Shown here: piece after piece, positions 47,301-59,229 of the stretch | Layout: every line of letters starts with the position of its first letter | Position numbering within the stretch: position 1 is the stretch's first letter | Source of the DNA: Physcomitrium patens | Taxonomy: Eukaryota; Streptophyta; Bryopsida; Funariales; Funariaceae | Reading direction: 5' to 3' | NCBI RefSeq assembly: GCF_000002425.4 | Contig: NC_037269.1 | Coordinates: 7,499,164 to 7,563,163 of the forward strand | Length of the DNA stretch: 64,000 bases | The notes under the pieces: generated by a model | Told to the model about the DNA's origin: nothing | Databases searched by the model: none | What the model saw: only the letters and a program-made list of their open reading frames with translations | Translations under genes and position numbers: made by a program

Positions 47301-50300
47301 AGGGGCGATGAGAACGAGTATAAGCGGAGTGACTTGAATGACAACCACAAGTATTCCAGCTCCAGCAAAGCACACTGCCAGAGCAGCGCCAAAGAATAGG
47401 GGTAGCATCACATCCATAGTTGCCTGATCCGTTGATGCCTGTGCTCAAATCACCTTTTAGCCAGGTAAGATGAAAGCAAAAAGAGTTGCAGAATGCATAA
47501 AGGTGGATACAAACTAATCGTTGCGTTCATACGAGCAAATATTCAATCTCGAAAAAGCGACCTTCGAACAGCCGAAACCATGCAGGCTGTTATACAATTG
47601 CTGTTGAGATTCACGTGGAGAGTAGTATTTCATGCTGATTACAATTCTAGCATGCATGTAGAAGGGAAAGTGAGGAATACGTACGCGACTGAGGATCCTT
47701 CCCGTAGGTGTAGTGTCAAAGAAAGCCATAGGAGCACGAAACACACCCCGAAGCATTCTAAGGTAGAAATCTTGCGAAGTTGTAAGGCTCATATATGCAA
47801 CAAGGATCGCGCGAACTAGAGTGCATAAGGCGCATGCAAGAGCAAGTATCGCATAAATCGATATGAACCTGTTTGGATTAAACTGCTTCGTGCTAGTTCC
47901 CGTTTCGTACGCTACCCAGTAATCCCCAGCTAACAGAAGACCTTGCCAAATACATTGAATGAAAAGAAGCGCTACCGCGATGGCACCCCCCCAGGCAGCC
48001 GTGAGATAAAGTCGATAAACTCCCAGGCTCACTCGACCACTGGACCTTTCCTCCTCCTCAATCAGTTTCGAAGTTGTTTCGAGGGCGAATTTCATACCGT
48101 CATTTGTGCTGACAGATCTTGAAAAAGACGTAGGTTCCAACCAATCCTGCCGGTCGGAGAAGCTTCGTCTACTTTTGCTTAAAATGTCCTTTTCCAAGGT
48201 CGTCGGCGACTCTGGTCCAGCAGATCCCGTTTTCCCAGAGACTGATTTAGATAAGGTCCTTGACGGTGATTTCAAGAATTGATTGTCCGGCATGGGGATC
48301 TTGTCTCCGTCAGGATGAGCACCTTCATTGCTTGTCGACACCGCGTCAAGTGACTTATTGTGGGCTTCAACCAATGACTCAAAATCCAAACCTGTGGATA
48401 GAAGCTCTTGAAACTGGCCTGATTGCACTATACTTCCCTCACGCATCACCAGAATAGTATTCGCGGCATGAAGGAACTCAATCTGGTGAGTGACGAGGAT
48501 GACAGTCTTTCCAACTAATCCCTCCAGTATACATTTCTGTGCAGATCACAATCAGCATTAGATTTGCTATTGTTAGCACAATCAAATACACAATCTCAAT
48601 CTCAATCAACATGGATTAACAAATGTGAATAAGTAATTTTCAAATTACAATCAGGTGTGAAAATTGAAACTTTACCCGGAAAATGTGGGAACCTGTATGA
48701 GCGTCAACTGCGCTAAATATATCATCAAGGAGATACACATCACATTCTTGATAAAGCGCTCGCGCAAGTTGAATTCTCTGCTTCTGTCCACCACTCATAT
48801 TAATGCCTCTCTCCCCAATCTCCGTCTGGTCACCAAATTCCATCTGGGCTAAGTCTTGCTCAAGTGCGCACTTATGGAGTATGTCCATGTACTTAGAACG
48901 GTCCATTGGACGGCCAAATAGGATGTTACTCTCTATGGTTCCATTCTGAATCCATGCTGACTGAGCAACATAAGCCGTGGTCCCCCTTACCTCAACCTGT
49001 ATTTTCCGACATTTCGTATTAGCCATTCGTCTATGTCCAACTCAAAAGCAGAATGATTCGTGGAACAAAAGAACTGAAATTGATGCACACCCACGTTTTC
49101 TCTTACTACCTAAAGAAAATCGTCACCATGCTCAAGTTGGCGTGGTAAGCTTCAAGCACCTAACTACATTAAGAAATGAATTCCGTACTTCACATAGCAA
49201 TGTAATTGACAGCTGATAAGGTATTTCCCTGCTTTCAAATGTCGTAACGCAATGGTCAATACAAAACCATAATAAGGACGTTAGGCAAGTAAACAATCAC
49301 CTCTCCAGAGAGCTTCGGCATTTCTCCAAGCAAGGAGGCAAGGAGCGATGACTTTCCGGAGCCCACTTTGCCGACAACAGTTACAAGAGCTCCCCGAGGA
49401 ATCTCCAGATTAATATTTGTCAAGGTTACCTCCTCCGCCTCTGGAACCCACGTGAAGGAGGCTTGGTTCGCCTTAACTGCAGGAGCTGTAGCGCTAAAAG
49501 GCAGCTTCACAATTGCCCCCTTTTCAAGCTCAGTACTCCACAGATATTTATCCAACCGCTCCAGTGATACAATTGCCTGCGATTCCTCATTGCAGTAAAG
49601 AGACTCAGATTACTGATGAGTATGTCAACATACGTGCCTCTAGAACACAACTACTCTCTACAGGAGTGATCTATAGTTCTGCTAGATTCCTAAGGTACTT
49701 CGTGCCGTGAGCATAGGATTAACGTTTTCAGATGAAAAAAAAACCCTTATTACATCCCACACTCTAATGTAAGGTGAGAACGTGCCTGTGAGATTGCGAC
49801 AAGGGTGTTAGGAAAGAGCCGCAATGGCTCCTGTGTGATGCGAATTGTAGCAATAATGGTGAATGCCGAACCGGGAGCAATGCCATTTCCGAGGAAGGTA
49901 CAAGCAGCGAAAACTGCTACGGTCGCGGCTAATGGGGTAAACCATACAATGAAGATGGCCAATACAGTAGTATACATGTATCGACATAGCCACATGTATT
50001 CCTTTTGTCTTGCATTTTCTACATTCTTGAGAAATTGTCCCTCCCAACCTTGTAGCTTTATGACCTGAAAACAGACATACAGACCCCGTTACTTTAAGGT
50101 TTCACAAAAAGTTGTCCAAACAGAACAAGTCTTTTTTCCTTCAGAAAAGCAAAACAAATGAACATATCATTGATGTCCATAGAAAGTCGGTGTATGTAGA
50201 TCGCTTCGGTAGCTGCCCCCAGCATGCTTATCTCTAAACACAAAATGGCCATTATTACACCCTAAAACGCCTTCACAAGCAAAAACATATGAACCTTTCA

Positions 50301-51653
50301 TGATCTCTTCTTACCTCTTCTAGTTTGCGAAATTCAGAGAGAAGTGGGTGACACAGTTATCAGGCACAATTCAGTTTTCCCATTCAACTAACAGGTAGCT
50401 CATTCTGTATGAACAAGCTATTCTGTGCTCAATGCTAAAAACCCCGAACATTGACAAAGCAGTCACACTCAGTTACTTGTTTTAAATCTGCTTGTTAAAA
50501 AATTCTGGAGAAGAAAACTTCATTCAAGATTGCAGCAAACCAACAGAATAGATCGGACCTTCTTCAGAGGAGAATGTTTTAGCACTTGCATTGAAAGAAG
50601 AGATGCATAAAGGAGTTAGGTGAACATGAAATTAATATAAAAATTTCAGAACAATTGAATATGAGTTCGAGCAATAACTGTCAATTGACAAAAACAAAGA
50701 GAACGAGTGGTGGTAAGCTCCAGTGATTCTGTAAGGTCCCGAGTGAAATGTAGGCAAGGATAAGTTGGTAGGAACAACAAAAAAACAAGTTGATTTCTAA
50801 CCTTCATATTGCTGAGGGCCTCGTTGAAAACCTTCATTCGCGAATCACGACCCTTCATAATTCCTGTTTGGAAATACTTCTGAAACCGGGCAATAAAAAC
50901 ATTCGAAAACGCCGTGAGTGCCATAACTGACAGTCCAGCAATTGTCGGTACTCCAACTAGTTTCCACAGGATCACCGTTGCAATAACGAGTTGGGCTGGC
51001 ACAAACCACATGTTATGAAATTGGAGGCAAACGTCAGAGAGTTGCTGTGCATCTACACTCATGTAGTTCACAATTTGGCCAACCCCATGACTTTGTCTCG
51101 CACCGCTCGAAAGCCGCAGTCCTTTCCTGTAAATCATACTGATCAAGGATGATCTAACTTGCATTCCCAATTTATTGCATGTAAATTGGTACATGTGGGT
51201 GGAGAGAACTTCCGTCGACTTGGCCAAGATCAACAAAAGAACGAGGACGTAACCTTCATATGGGAATCGCTGAACGCCGGCAGTATAGTCTACGAAACTT
51301 TGAAGTAATAAGGGACCGACGTAGGTGACCGAAAGTTTCAGTAAAAGCAAAACACCACTTACGATTAAGGGCCACCAAAACGTCGTAAATAACGTTCGTC
51401 TAGTAGAATTGGGGACTTCCTCTTTAGGCCAATTCGAGACGAACAACTCATAAAGCCTTGTGGCTTTGTGTCGTTCTGCAAGAGTAGGTACATCGTCAAT
51501 CTCCAGCCTCCGACTTGCGCCTTCTCTAAGCAAGGGATTCAGCCATGAGAACGTAACTCTGGTCCATATATTGGCTGTTGCATAACCGGTGACCACAACA
51601 CTGGGATCCTCCTTCCCAATTAGAGGCTTCTCGAGATCGTTGTATCTCTCCAT
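44332..51653 (-). CDS. ABC transporter, ABCC (MRP) subfamily, 12 exons
   Basis: Exons on the minus strand: 51653-50802, 50064-49786, 49576-49301, 48996-48676, 48536-47685, 47438-47274, 46828-46534, 46274-46060, 45863-45558, 45408-45345, 44953-44714, 44462-44332. All junctions join in frame, giving 1331 residues and no TMD0, as in short ABCC proteins. Membrane domain 1 is about residues 100-370. NBD1 has Walker [10 protein letters not shown] (446-454), signature MSGGQ (536-540) and Walker B VYLLDD (556-561), with Asp where the catalytic Glu usually sits, normal for ABCC NBD1. A Ser-rich linker precedes membrane domain 2 (about 700-1010). NBD2 has GRTGSGKST (1113-1121), WSVGQRQ (1216) and [10 protein letters not shown] with catalytic Glu 1241. 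Family members export glutathione or organic-anion conjugates, often into the vacuole; the substrate here is unknown. Intron 2 uses a GC donor. The ATG at 51653 was chosen because upstream in-frame codons lack ATG and reach a stop. Confidence 0.93.
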
Positions 51654-51715
51654 AATTAATCTCTGCTTCAATTCGAAGCTAGTTTGGTGCAGTGTCAATT
51701 GGTCCACCGGATTTG

Positions 51716-51733
51716 CTACAACGCCGAGCTCAT
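51716..51733 (-). other. Short upstream ORF in the ABCC leader
   Basis: A five-codon ORF (MSSAL, then TAG) ends 62 bases before the ABCC start codon. If it is in the transcript it could damp translation. The leader structure is not established. Confidence 0.35.
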
Positions 51734-53340
51734 ATTCAAGCTCGGCTTACTCAGAGAACAGAGGCTTGCAGATATACAGTTTTCCCAGACCTGTGATTGT
51801 TCAGTTTCAGGGAGAATCAAGAGGACGACAAACGCATAGCTCCCACGAGCAATTTATGTTGTTGTGCGCATCAAAATATACCCAGTGATTCTTCAAGTTC
51901 GGTAAATGTAGAAAGCAATAATGATCAAGACGTGGTTTGTCTTTCAATTCACAAATATATCAGCAAAGTCCTACCCTCTCAACGGTTACTTTCAGGCAGT
52001 CTTCGATTCTGGAGTACCTGCTCAAGACACTCGCACGCGTCGAATCCTTATCCAAACTGAGAGCAAAATCTTCCTACTGGCCAGAAACTGCCTCAAAACC
52101 TCGATGGTGGCAGCTCAAGAAACTATTCACAATCCAAGAAACTGTAAACAATTCACGACGCCCTGATAGAGGAAGAGCAACTACTGCAATTCCCCTCGGG
52201 AAAAGCACACAACAGAAACCGTCAAGCCATCTCGGCCAAGGTTCCAAAACTCAGCTCAGAGCAACCAAGAATCCTCACTAAAACCTCCACCCCCTTGTCC
52301 TCACACACACCCGTCGTCTTCAGGCCCCTAATCAACAACCATAACCCTCCGACGCGCATAATCTCGTTACGAGTACAATCCCTGCCTTCTCTCGCAAGCA
52401 ACAAACCAAGAGCACCGCCACCACCTCACCACTCTTCGGTGAAACCAAAACCACCGCACGCGACCAACACTACCATCGCCGTTAATAACAACCACCAAGA
52501 ATCACGCACCGCTTCATCACGCACGCGCTCTCTCTCTCTCTCTCTCTCTCTCGCTCGCTTTGGTTTCAAGAGGAGAAGCTGCCAAAGCACCAATATCGAT
52601 TTCTCGGCGTTGAGACGCGGAACCTATTTGTTCTCTCACTTTCCCGAGGCGTCCCCGTCGCCCGTCACATCCGAAGGCTAGATACAGACGCACCCATCAG
52701 CGTCATCGTCCGAGGTGAGCAACAGAAAAGGGAACCAGAGTGGACGAGAGACCACGTTGATTCTGCCAGGGCCAAGCAATTTGGCTGGAGGATCAACGAA
52801 CAACGCCCCCTCCCCGCACGCACCAAAACAATAACAACATCCCACTCGATTTTGTCAGATTTTCATTTGGCTTTTTGAATTTGTTTTCGTTCATTCGTTC
52901 GATTTTTTTTGTTGTTGTCCTTTTCCTCCTCGCGCTGTCTCCTCAACAGTAGCTTTGCATGTGTTTCTCCAATCACGAGGGCAGGGCAGCAGCACTGGAG
53001 ATCAAAATCAGGGGGCGTCAGCAATGCCGCTTCTCTGCTGCCTACCTCTCATCACTCCGCCATACCGTCATTCATTCACCATTTACCTCCGCAGCTTCGC
53101 ATGCCGCATCTCGTCGTCACTTCGTTACACGCCGCGATGATCTCCGCATGCGCAAGCAAGCAAGCAAACGAACATCGTCCTCTCATCACCATACGAAACA
53201 CCACAAAATCTCCGTGAATCGTATTTTTTTCGATTACAAAATCCACGCGCTCGATTCTGCAGTTTCGAGGGCTCGGCGACGAATCACACTATTTTCTCCG
53301 CGACACAAAAAAAGGAAAATTTCACTATAATACATATGTA
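51734..53340 (-). promoter_or_regulatory. Probable 5' leader and promoter region of the ABCC gene
   Basis: This is a GC-richer, CpG-containing stretch upstream of the transporter. It has a (CT)n run at 52528-52552, that is (GA)n on the coding strand, a common feature of plant promoters and leaders. It also has a 60-codon minus-strand ORF at 52222-52404 that could be an upstream ORF. Plus-strand ORFs of 100-128 codons at 52295-53330 are low-complexity (Ser, Pro, His, Arg) and look like chance readings. TATA box and start site were not identified. A divergent non-coding transcript is possible. Confidence 0.45.
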
Positions 53341-55200
53341 TATCGTATAATTCATTTTGGGGGAGAGGAGGATGAATGCTTCGGGAATGAATTTTTAATG
53401 TCAACGAACAGAATTCTCAGTATTTTCATTTATTAAAGCCTAACATTCAATGTGGGGAAGTACAGTTTAAATAGGGTGGGCAGAGAACTAGTGTTTGCAA
53501 CAGTGTTCTCACAGCTGAGCCATTATTTCGTAACTGATTGTTCATTAATGTTCAGCTCTATTCATGATGATGGATTGTGGTCAGTGGCACCTTGGTTTCA
53601 TGAGTGTTTTATTTTAATGTTGAGTGTGACTTTCTAATGCGTTTGTACGAGACACTTTATACTGCACTTTTTCACTTTGCATGTAATGCAGGTGTTTCTA
53701 TTCTAATGGGAGGAGGTGAGAGGCAGGAACTTTTTATATTCTTTAATGGGTTGAAATAGACAAGCCGCTGAAACAAAATCCCATAGAGTTCAGCCAATCG
53801 AAGATTTAAATGTTGTGGTCCTTCATCTTCTACTCTTTTATAATCATAGAATTTCTTTATATATATATATATATATATACGTTGCTTCTTTAATTATTTC
53901 GAATCATCAAGAATATATTTTTTAAATTACTACAGAACTTCTTCAGAAACAATATATTGGTATCTCTTCAATTGCTTGTTTTTAATTCAAATTGAGGTTT
54001 TGAAAATCAATACTTTAATTTATTCTTATTTTTAAAAAGAAATTCAATCTTTTCGTTGTATCAAATACGTTTATTTATCACATCATGAAAGCCTTTTTTT
54101 TATATTATACTCAAAACAAAAAATAGTTTAGATTTTTTATTTTGTATTTTTTTTCTTATATACATGTAGTATCATCATGTATCAATTTTATACACAAAAT
54201 CTCTGCAAAAATCTGTGAAAAACTCTTTTGTAAATGTATGAAAGGTATAGCAAATGTTAAAATCATAAAACTATTTTTCTACTAATTGTTTCATCACTAT
54301 ATTTATTTCCTCCTTTTGATTGCCAGTCTCTGCATATATGTATTTATAAACTTAAGAAAATTTATACATATTTAACACTAGTAGCTTCTATGCTTTATAA
54401 ACAAAAGGCAATAAAAACTAATAGTTTCATTGCTTTCAATACGCGTCTAATTTTATCAATAGTTTTTGAAATAAGATACCATCTTCTTTTAAAAGTAGTT
54501 TGTACAAGTGCAGGATTTTTATTTATTTATTTATTTTAAAATTAAACTTCATTGTCACATTTCAACAATTGTATACGGAACTTGACGATATGCACACTTA
54601 AAGACATGTACATTTGAAGGCTGTGCATATCCAGAAGCTTTTTTCAAAAGTTCAACTTCATTATTGAATTTCAATAAACATATAAGAAATTTGAAGATTT
54701 GTACATTTGAATATTCTTAGAGCACAACCTGACCTATTTGCACTAAGTATTTTACAGTTAGAAGAAATTAAAAAATATACAAAAAGTTTTTGTGATCCTT
54801 GTGCATTGTGACCATATGTTGAGCATTCTTGGGATTACGACAACATTCTTGTAAAACCCAAATAGCAGTAATTTTCAAAAGTTCACTTCCATAAATTTCG
54901 AAGTCAATACTTGCCACTGAATATCTTTGAAAGAAAAACAAAGAAAAAAGAAGAGAAATTTTATCTTCCATCAATACCGTGTTGAAGAAGCATTGCATTG
55001 AATAAATATATTTGTAGATTATTCACCAAATAATATATTCTGCTGAACTGCCTCAATTGTTTGACAATTACAACTAAGTACTCGAATTACATAAAAGCAG
55101 CTCAAATATAACTTTACAACACCTTTACCTCATATCAAAATTGAAATGATATGTTTGTAATTTGCAATTTGTATTTTGTAATCCTCAATTCAAAATGTCT

Positions 55201-55231
<31 letters not shown>

Positions 55232-56382
55232 ATGGTAAAGACATTATTTCTAATCTGATTTTTCAATTTTGCACAACTGAATGTCAATGTTATCAACCAA
55301 ACTAATCTTCATAAAATAGTTGCCAGTCAACTTTGAAAACACTTGCTTATAGAGTATTCAGTAACTGATACCAACAAGCTTGTTGGTGATGATAAGCTTT
55401 AAATCCATTATTATTTGGGTTGATTAACAACCAGGTTGACAAAACAAAAGCAAAAAAAATCTAGAAAATAAGTTAGTTTCAGCACATAATATTATGTTTC
55501 CTTAATATTAAACGTGATTTATGCTTATCTTCAAACTCTACTATTTAGTATGTTTTTCAATTCAAGGTTTGTTTATCTAAAGCCTTTTTTGTCTATAAAA
55601 ACTTGCAATATAAAGCTTATAATACTTCTCTTACATATTGCAATTTATGAACAAATTAATGAAATCCAGAAAGTCCTATTCAAATCCAACTACACAAGAA
55701 ATAATTTGGAGAAGCTACTCCACAAAAAACTGCCCAAGTTTGTCAAGATGCTCAGAAAACATGTGTAAATGGAAAAAAAATTGTCTACAAATACAGTAAC
55801 CAGATGCAATCATGGACTTTTTTGATGCTATCTGTCTCATAGAGTGGTGACTCTGGAGCCGTTTCACTACCGTCCAGTGTGATTCTTAGACCAACATGCA
55901 TTACCTTTGAAAATTCTAGTAACACAGTACATACATACATATATAATCAGGGAAGGTAGGTGTCTTTCAGGAATTACTAGAGATTTCATGCACAATGAAC
56001 TCAATTGATTAATTATATTAAACAGTGGACTGCTTAAAACCAAGTCACACATCCTTTGCGTGCAAGAGTCAAAACCAGACACAGCGCTGACATTAACAAA
56101 AACTGACATTGCTTTGCATGCAAGGCAAAGGCACACATGGCGCTCAAAGTTTGGCATCACATTAAAAGAACGAAAAATGTCTTCATTGAGGATTTGGAGG
56201 AATATTTTTTCTTTTCAGTCTCGGTGTTTTCAGCCATTATTCTTTTTTCTTTTTTTTCTGCCACATGCTCCACGCTATCGAGTGTAAAGTTGAGTGGTCT
56301 GCCCTCAGAGATGTCCACGTCTTCAAAGAGAACCTGTATAGGACAATGGTACAATCCTAAAGGCTGCACTTTTACAGGACAT
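53341..56382. other. AT-rich intergenic DNA
   Basis: No gene recognised. (TA)n runs are at 53857-53879 and 55201-55227. ORFs of 60-85 codons here have no recognisable features. The lower end next to 56383 should include the 3' UTR of the small heat-shock gene. Confidence 0.5.
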
Positions 56383-56853
56383 TTAAAGAATTTCAATCTG
56401 GCGAACTTGAGGTTTTGGCTTCTTCAGTTTAGGGACCGTGACGACGAGCACACCGTCTAGTACGTGGGCTTTCACCTCGTCAGCGATGGTGTTTTCAGGA
56501 AGTCGAAACCGCCGTAAAAAACTGCCGTGTGCTCGCTCAACACGATGCCATGTGTCACCATGATGCACATCTTCTTTCTTCCTCTGTCCAGCTATTTCCA
56601 AGGTCTTTCCATCCACCAATTGAACCTTCACATCGTCTTTAGTTAGTCCAGGAAGATCAGCTTTAAAAATGTGCGACTCAGGAGTCTCCCGCCAATCTAC
56701 TTGCGTGTTCGCGACAGCATGAGTGTCTCGTGCATACTGCCGAGACGGTGTGTTCTCTGACACCGAGAAGGCTTCGAAAGGATCCTTAATCACACCAGAT
56801 GTCAAGGAATCGAAAATGTCATGTCCTCCACGTCCAAAGAGCGACAGAGCCAT
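56383..56853 (-). CDS. Class I cytosolic small heat-shock protein (HSP20 family)
   Basis: An uninterrupted 156-codon ORF beginning MALSLFGRGG, the usual size (about 17 kDa) for plant class I sHSPs. The variable N-terminal arm is residues 1-50 (GHDIFDSLTSG...DPFEAF). The alpha-crystallin domain is about 51-143: VDWRETPESHIFKADLPG, then VKVQLVDGKTLEIAGQRKKE and the consensus-II block VLDGVLVVTVPKLKKP. The C-terminal I-x-I anchor is residues 153-155 (IEI), used for oligomer assembly. The product is an ATP-independent holdase of the cytosol. No introns. Regulation is probably by heat through the elements near 57214-57237. Its codon use and composition contrast with the AT-rich flanks. Confidence 0.95.
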   Translation of the reverse strand: MALSLFGRGGHDIFDSLTSGVIKDPFEAFSVSENTPSRQYARDTHAVANTQVDWRETPESHIFKADLPGLTKDDVKVQLVDGKTLEIAGQRKKEDVHHGDTWHRVERAHGSFLRRFRLPENTIADEVKAHVLDGVLVVTVPKLKKPKPQVRQIEIL

Positions 56854-57095
56854 CTTTTCTTAAATGTCAAAATGCTACTCACAAACAAACCGACCGCGAC
56901 GTCAAGCCCCTCACACACTCAATCGAAATCCAACCACGTCAATACTTCCACGCAAACTCTCCGACAAAAAACGTGACAGAAAGCTCAATTATCGTAAAGT
57001 CTCTCAAATACCACTTCCTCACGGACCAGAATAGCACTGTTGAGGGAATACAACAACCTGTCTGATCAACTGATCAATGCTGCGAGAGAACTAAC

Positions 57096-57104
57096 TGGTT
57101 ATAA
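57096..57104 (-). promoter_or_regulatory. Possible TATA box of the sHSP gene
   Basis: On the minus strand the sequence reads cttataacc, about 240 bases before the ATG and about 110 bases after the heat-shock elements. Spacing is plausible, with a leader of roughly 210 bases; this is inference only. Confidence 0.35.
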
Positions 57105-57213
57105 GAAATAGAGATAGAAACGTCTGGAATTCCCGAGAAAATTTGGAGCTCTACAGAATCGTTCACAGCAACTGCATAAACGGTGTTCCGAAGGAGCTTG
57201 CTGGGAGACTCCG

Positions 57214-57237
57214 GAAGTTTCCAGCATGCTTCAAGAA
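57214..57237 (-). promoter_or_regulatory. Heat-shock elements upstream of the sHSP gene
   Basis: Two perfect two-unit elements lie close together: GAAgtTTC at 57214-57221 and TTCaaGAA at 57230-57237, the latter followed by gttcttg. They lie about 360 bases upstream of the start codon. A weaker ttcccgaga match is near 57132. This fits heat-factor control, as usual for this family. Confidence 0.6.
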
Positions 57238-57244
57238 GTTCTTG

Positions 57245-57564
57245 ACAGCTGAAGCCTTCTCAACACCACAGACCGACGAATGAAATATTGATTGGAGGAA
57301 CCATCCATCATGTTGAGGGACAGAGAGGCACAGCCGTCAGTGTGAAAGCAGCTGAGCTGAATGTGAAAGTTGTCCATTAAGGATTGGATCTTCAATTGAA
57401 TGCAGGTGTGTATATTAAAACCATCGGTAAGTGAAACTTAATGTAATTAATTTGATTCATCATTGTTTCAATCTAAAATTTATGATGCATCTATAATACT
57501 TCTGTTTAAAACATAATTAATCACATACTAGGATGTTAAATGTATTTATGACTATATTCTCATA

Positions 57565-57604
<40 letters not shown>

Positions 57605-59229
57605 TTTATGAAATCTAAGCCTTAATTCATTTTTTTAACACCATTGTATAATAGTGATAACAATGGTGAGAATAAAAATAAAATAATAATTCATTATATA
57701 TCTAACCAAAATTTTAAAATTATATAGCTAATTTTTGTGTTTCTTTTTGTTGAGTTTTTATACTTATAAATATATTTATTTTAGTTGTGTATGTAATTGT
57801 ATATACTTTCTTTTGATGTATATCAACAATATTTTTTATAATATCTGTTATGTAATGCAGTTTGCATATAAAATAAAGAGACAGAGAAGCATTTTGATTG
57901 GTTGTTGAAAAAAAATTGGAGGAATACAAAGTGGTTATAATCCTAAGTATCTCCAAGAACTAAGTTGTTGGGATCCTAAGAATTCTTAACAACTGCTTTT
58001 TTGCTTGCCAAACTAATTGCGACCTAAGTGTCATGTGTTGTACTTGTCATTGTGTTATGCTTTCCAAGTGTTAAAGTTATATTGAGTTGTTTTTTTTAGA
58101 GCTCAAATGAGCTGTTTGAGGTAATATTTCAAGCTCTTCGTATTACAAGACCAAGATTATATCAGTAGATAAGAAAGAAATTTCCATGATGTGTAAGCAT
58201 ATAATTTGTATGCAATTCTCTCTTTGCATAAGTTTAGTCATTATTACTACGATTAATTCCACCATCTTTCTGCTTTAAGGTAATAGTATGAAATTGGTGA
58301 TGAAACTCTTATAGCACACCAAACCAAGTTATTACCAAGATCTTGAACAGTTGTATAGAATAAGTGAAACCAACTTTTGAGCAGTAAATGTATTCTTGTT
58401 TGTTTTTTTTAATTCTATACTTGGCTTAGAACAAGGTATAAAGCAGCATTTTAATTTTACTAAAAACAATTTGAGGAATGTTTTCATGTCACATTGATTG
58501 TTATCATCACTTCCTAAATGCAAGTATATGCATTTCATGTGATGGCACTATAATTTTGTAATATAACTTGATTGTATTGATAACAAGGTGGATTTTTACA
58601 TTGTGAGCATTTAAAAATGAATGTTCTAATTGGTTTCTTAAAGATCTTAATTGACAACTATTGTCCACCAACTAAAGTGGAGTTTTGCAAGACAAAATTA
58701 TGTAAGGTCGATGAATTCTTTTTACTATATTATTTTGTGAGCTAAAATGAACCTCTACTAGTTGGAAGTTTATTCTAGTTCACCATTTGTGAATTAACTA
58801 TGTGAATGTTAAAAATTATAGCTATTATTTAAATTGTAATCAAATCAATTTTTATTCTTCTTTAACCATCTAAATACTCAAGTCCAACTTCTACCATTAA
58901 CTCACAATTAAAATAGTAAATCACTCACAACATACATGCCAAATGAAATTCCTTCTCTTAATTCTTAATTCATTTCTTTTGTTTGTTTATCTTATTTTTA
59001 TTATTTTATATTTAATATTTATCCATTCAAAAATCATCCAAGCATAAGTTATCATCTGCAAACAACTTCTCATCCACAAAATAAATTTTCATCCATTTTA
59101 AAAATTCATCTATATGTTCCATCCATGCTTAAATATTTAATCTTTTACTTAATTTTCATCTAATAGAACAAATCCGCTTTTAACATAATTCTAACCTAAC
59201 CTAGTTCCACCCAAACTCTACTTTAATCG
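57245..59229. other. AT-rich intergenic DNA
   Basis: No gene recognised. A (TA)n run lies at 57569-57602. Minus-strand ORFs at 57720-57956 and 58332-58538 are AT-rich and featureless. Confidence 0.5.

Noticed and set aside
52295..53330. Plus-strand ORFs of 100-128 codons in the GC-rich block upstream of the ABCC gene
   Set aside because: Low-complexity Ser/Pro/His/Arg products in several overlapping frames, with no domain; this looks like leader and promoter DNA of the minus-strand gene.
56157..56396. Minus-strand ORF downstream of the sHSP
   Set aside because: Lies in the likely 3' UTR of the sHSP and has no domain.
57569..57602. (TA)n runs as possible functional repeats or array elements
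   Set aside because: Plain microsatellites (also at 36362, 53857 and 55201); no spacer structure, so not a CRISPR array.
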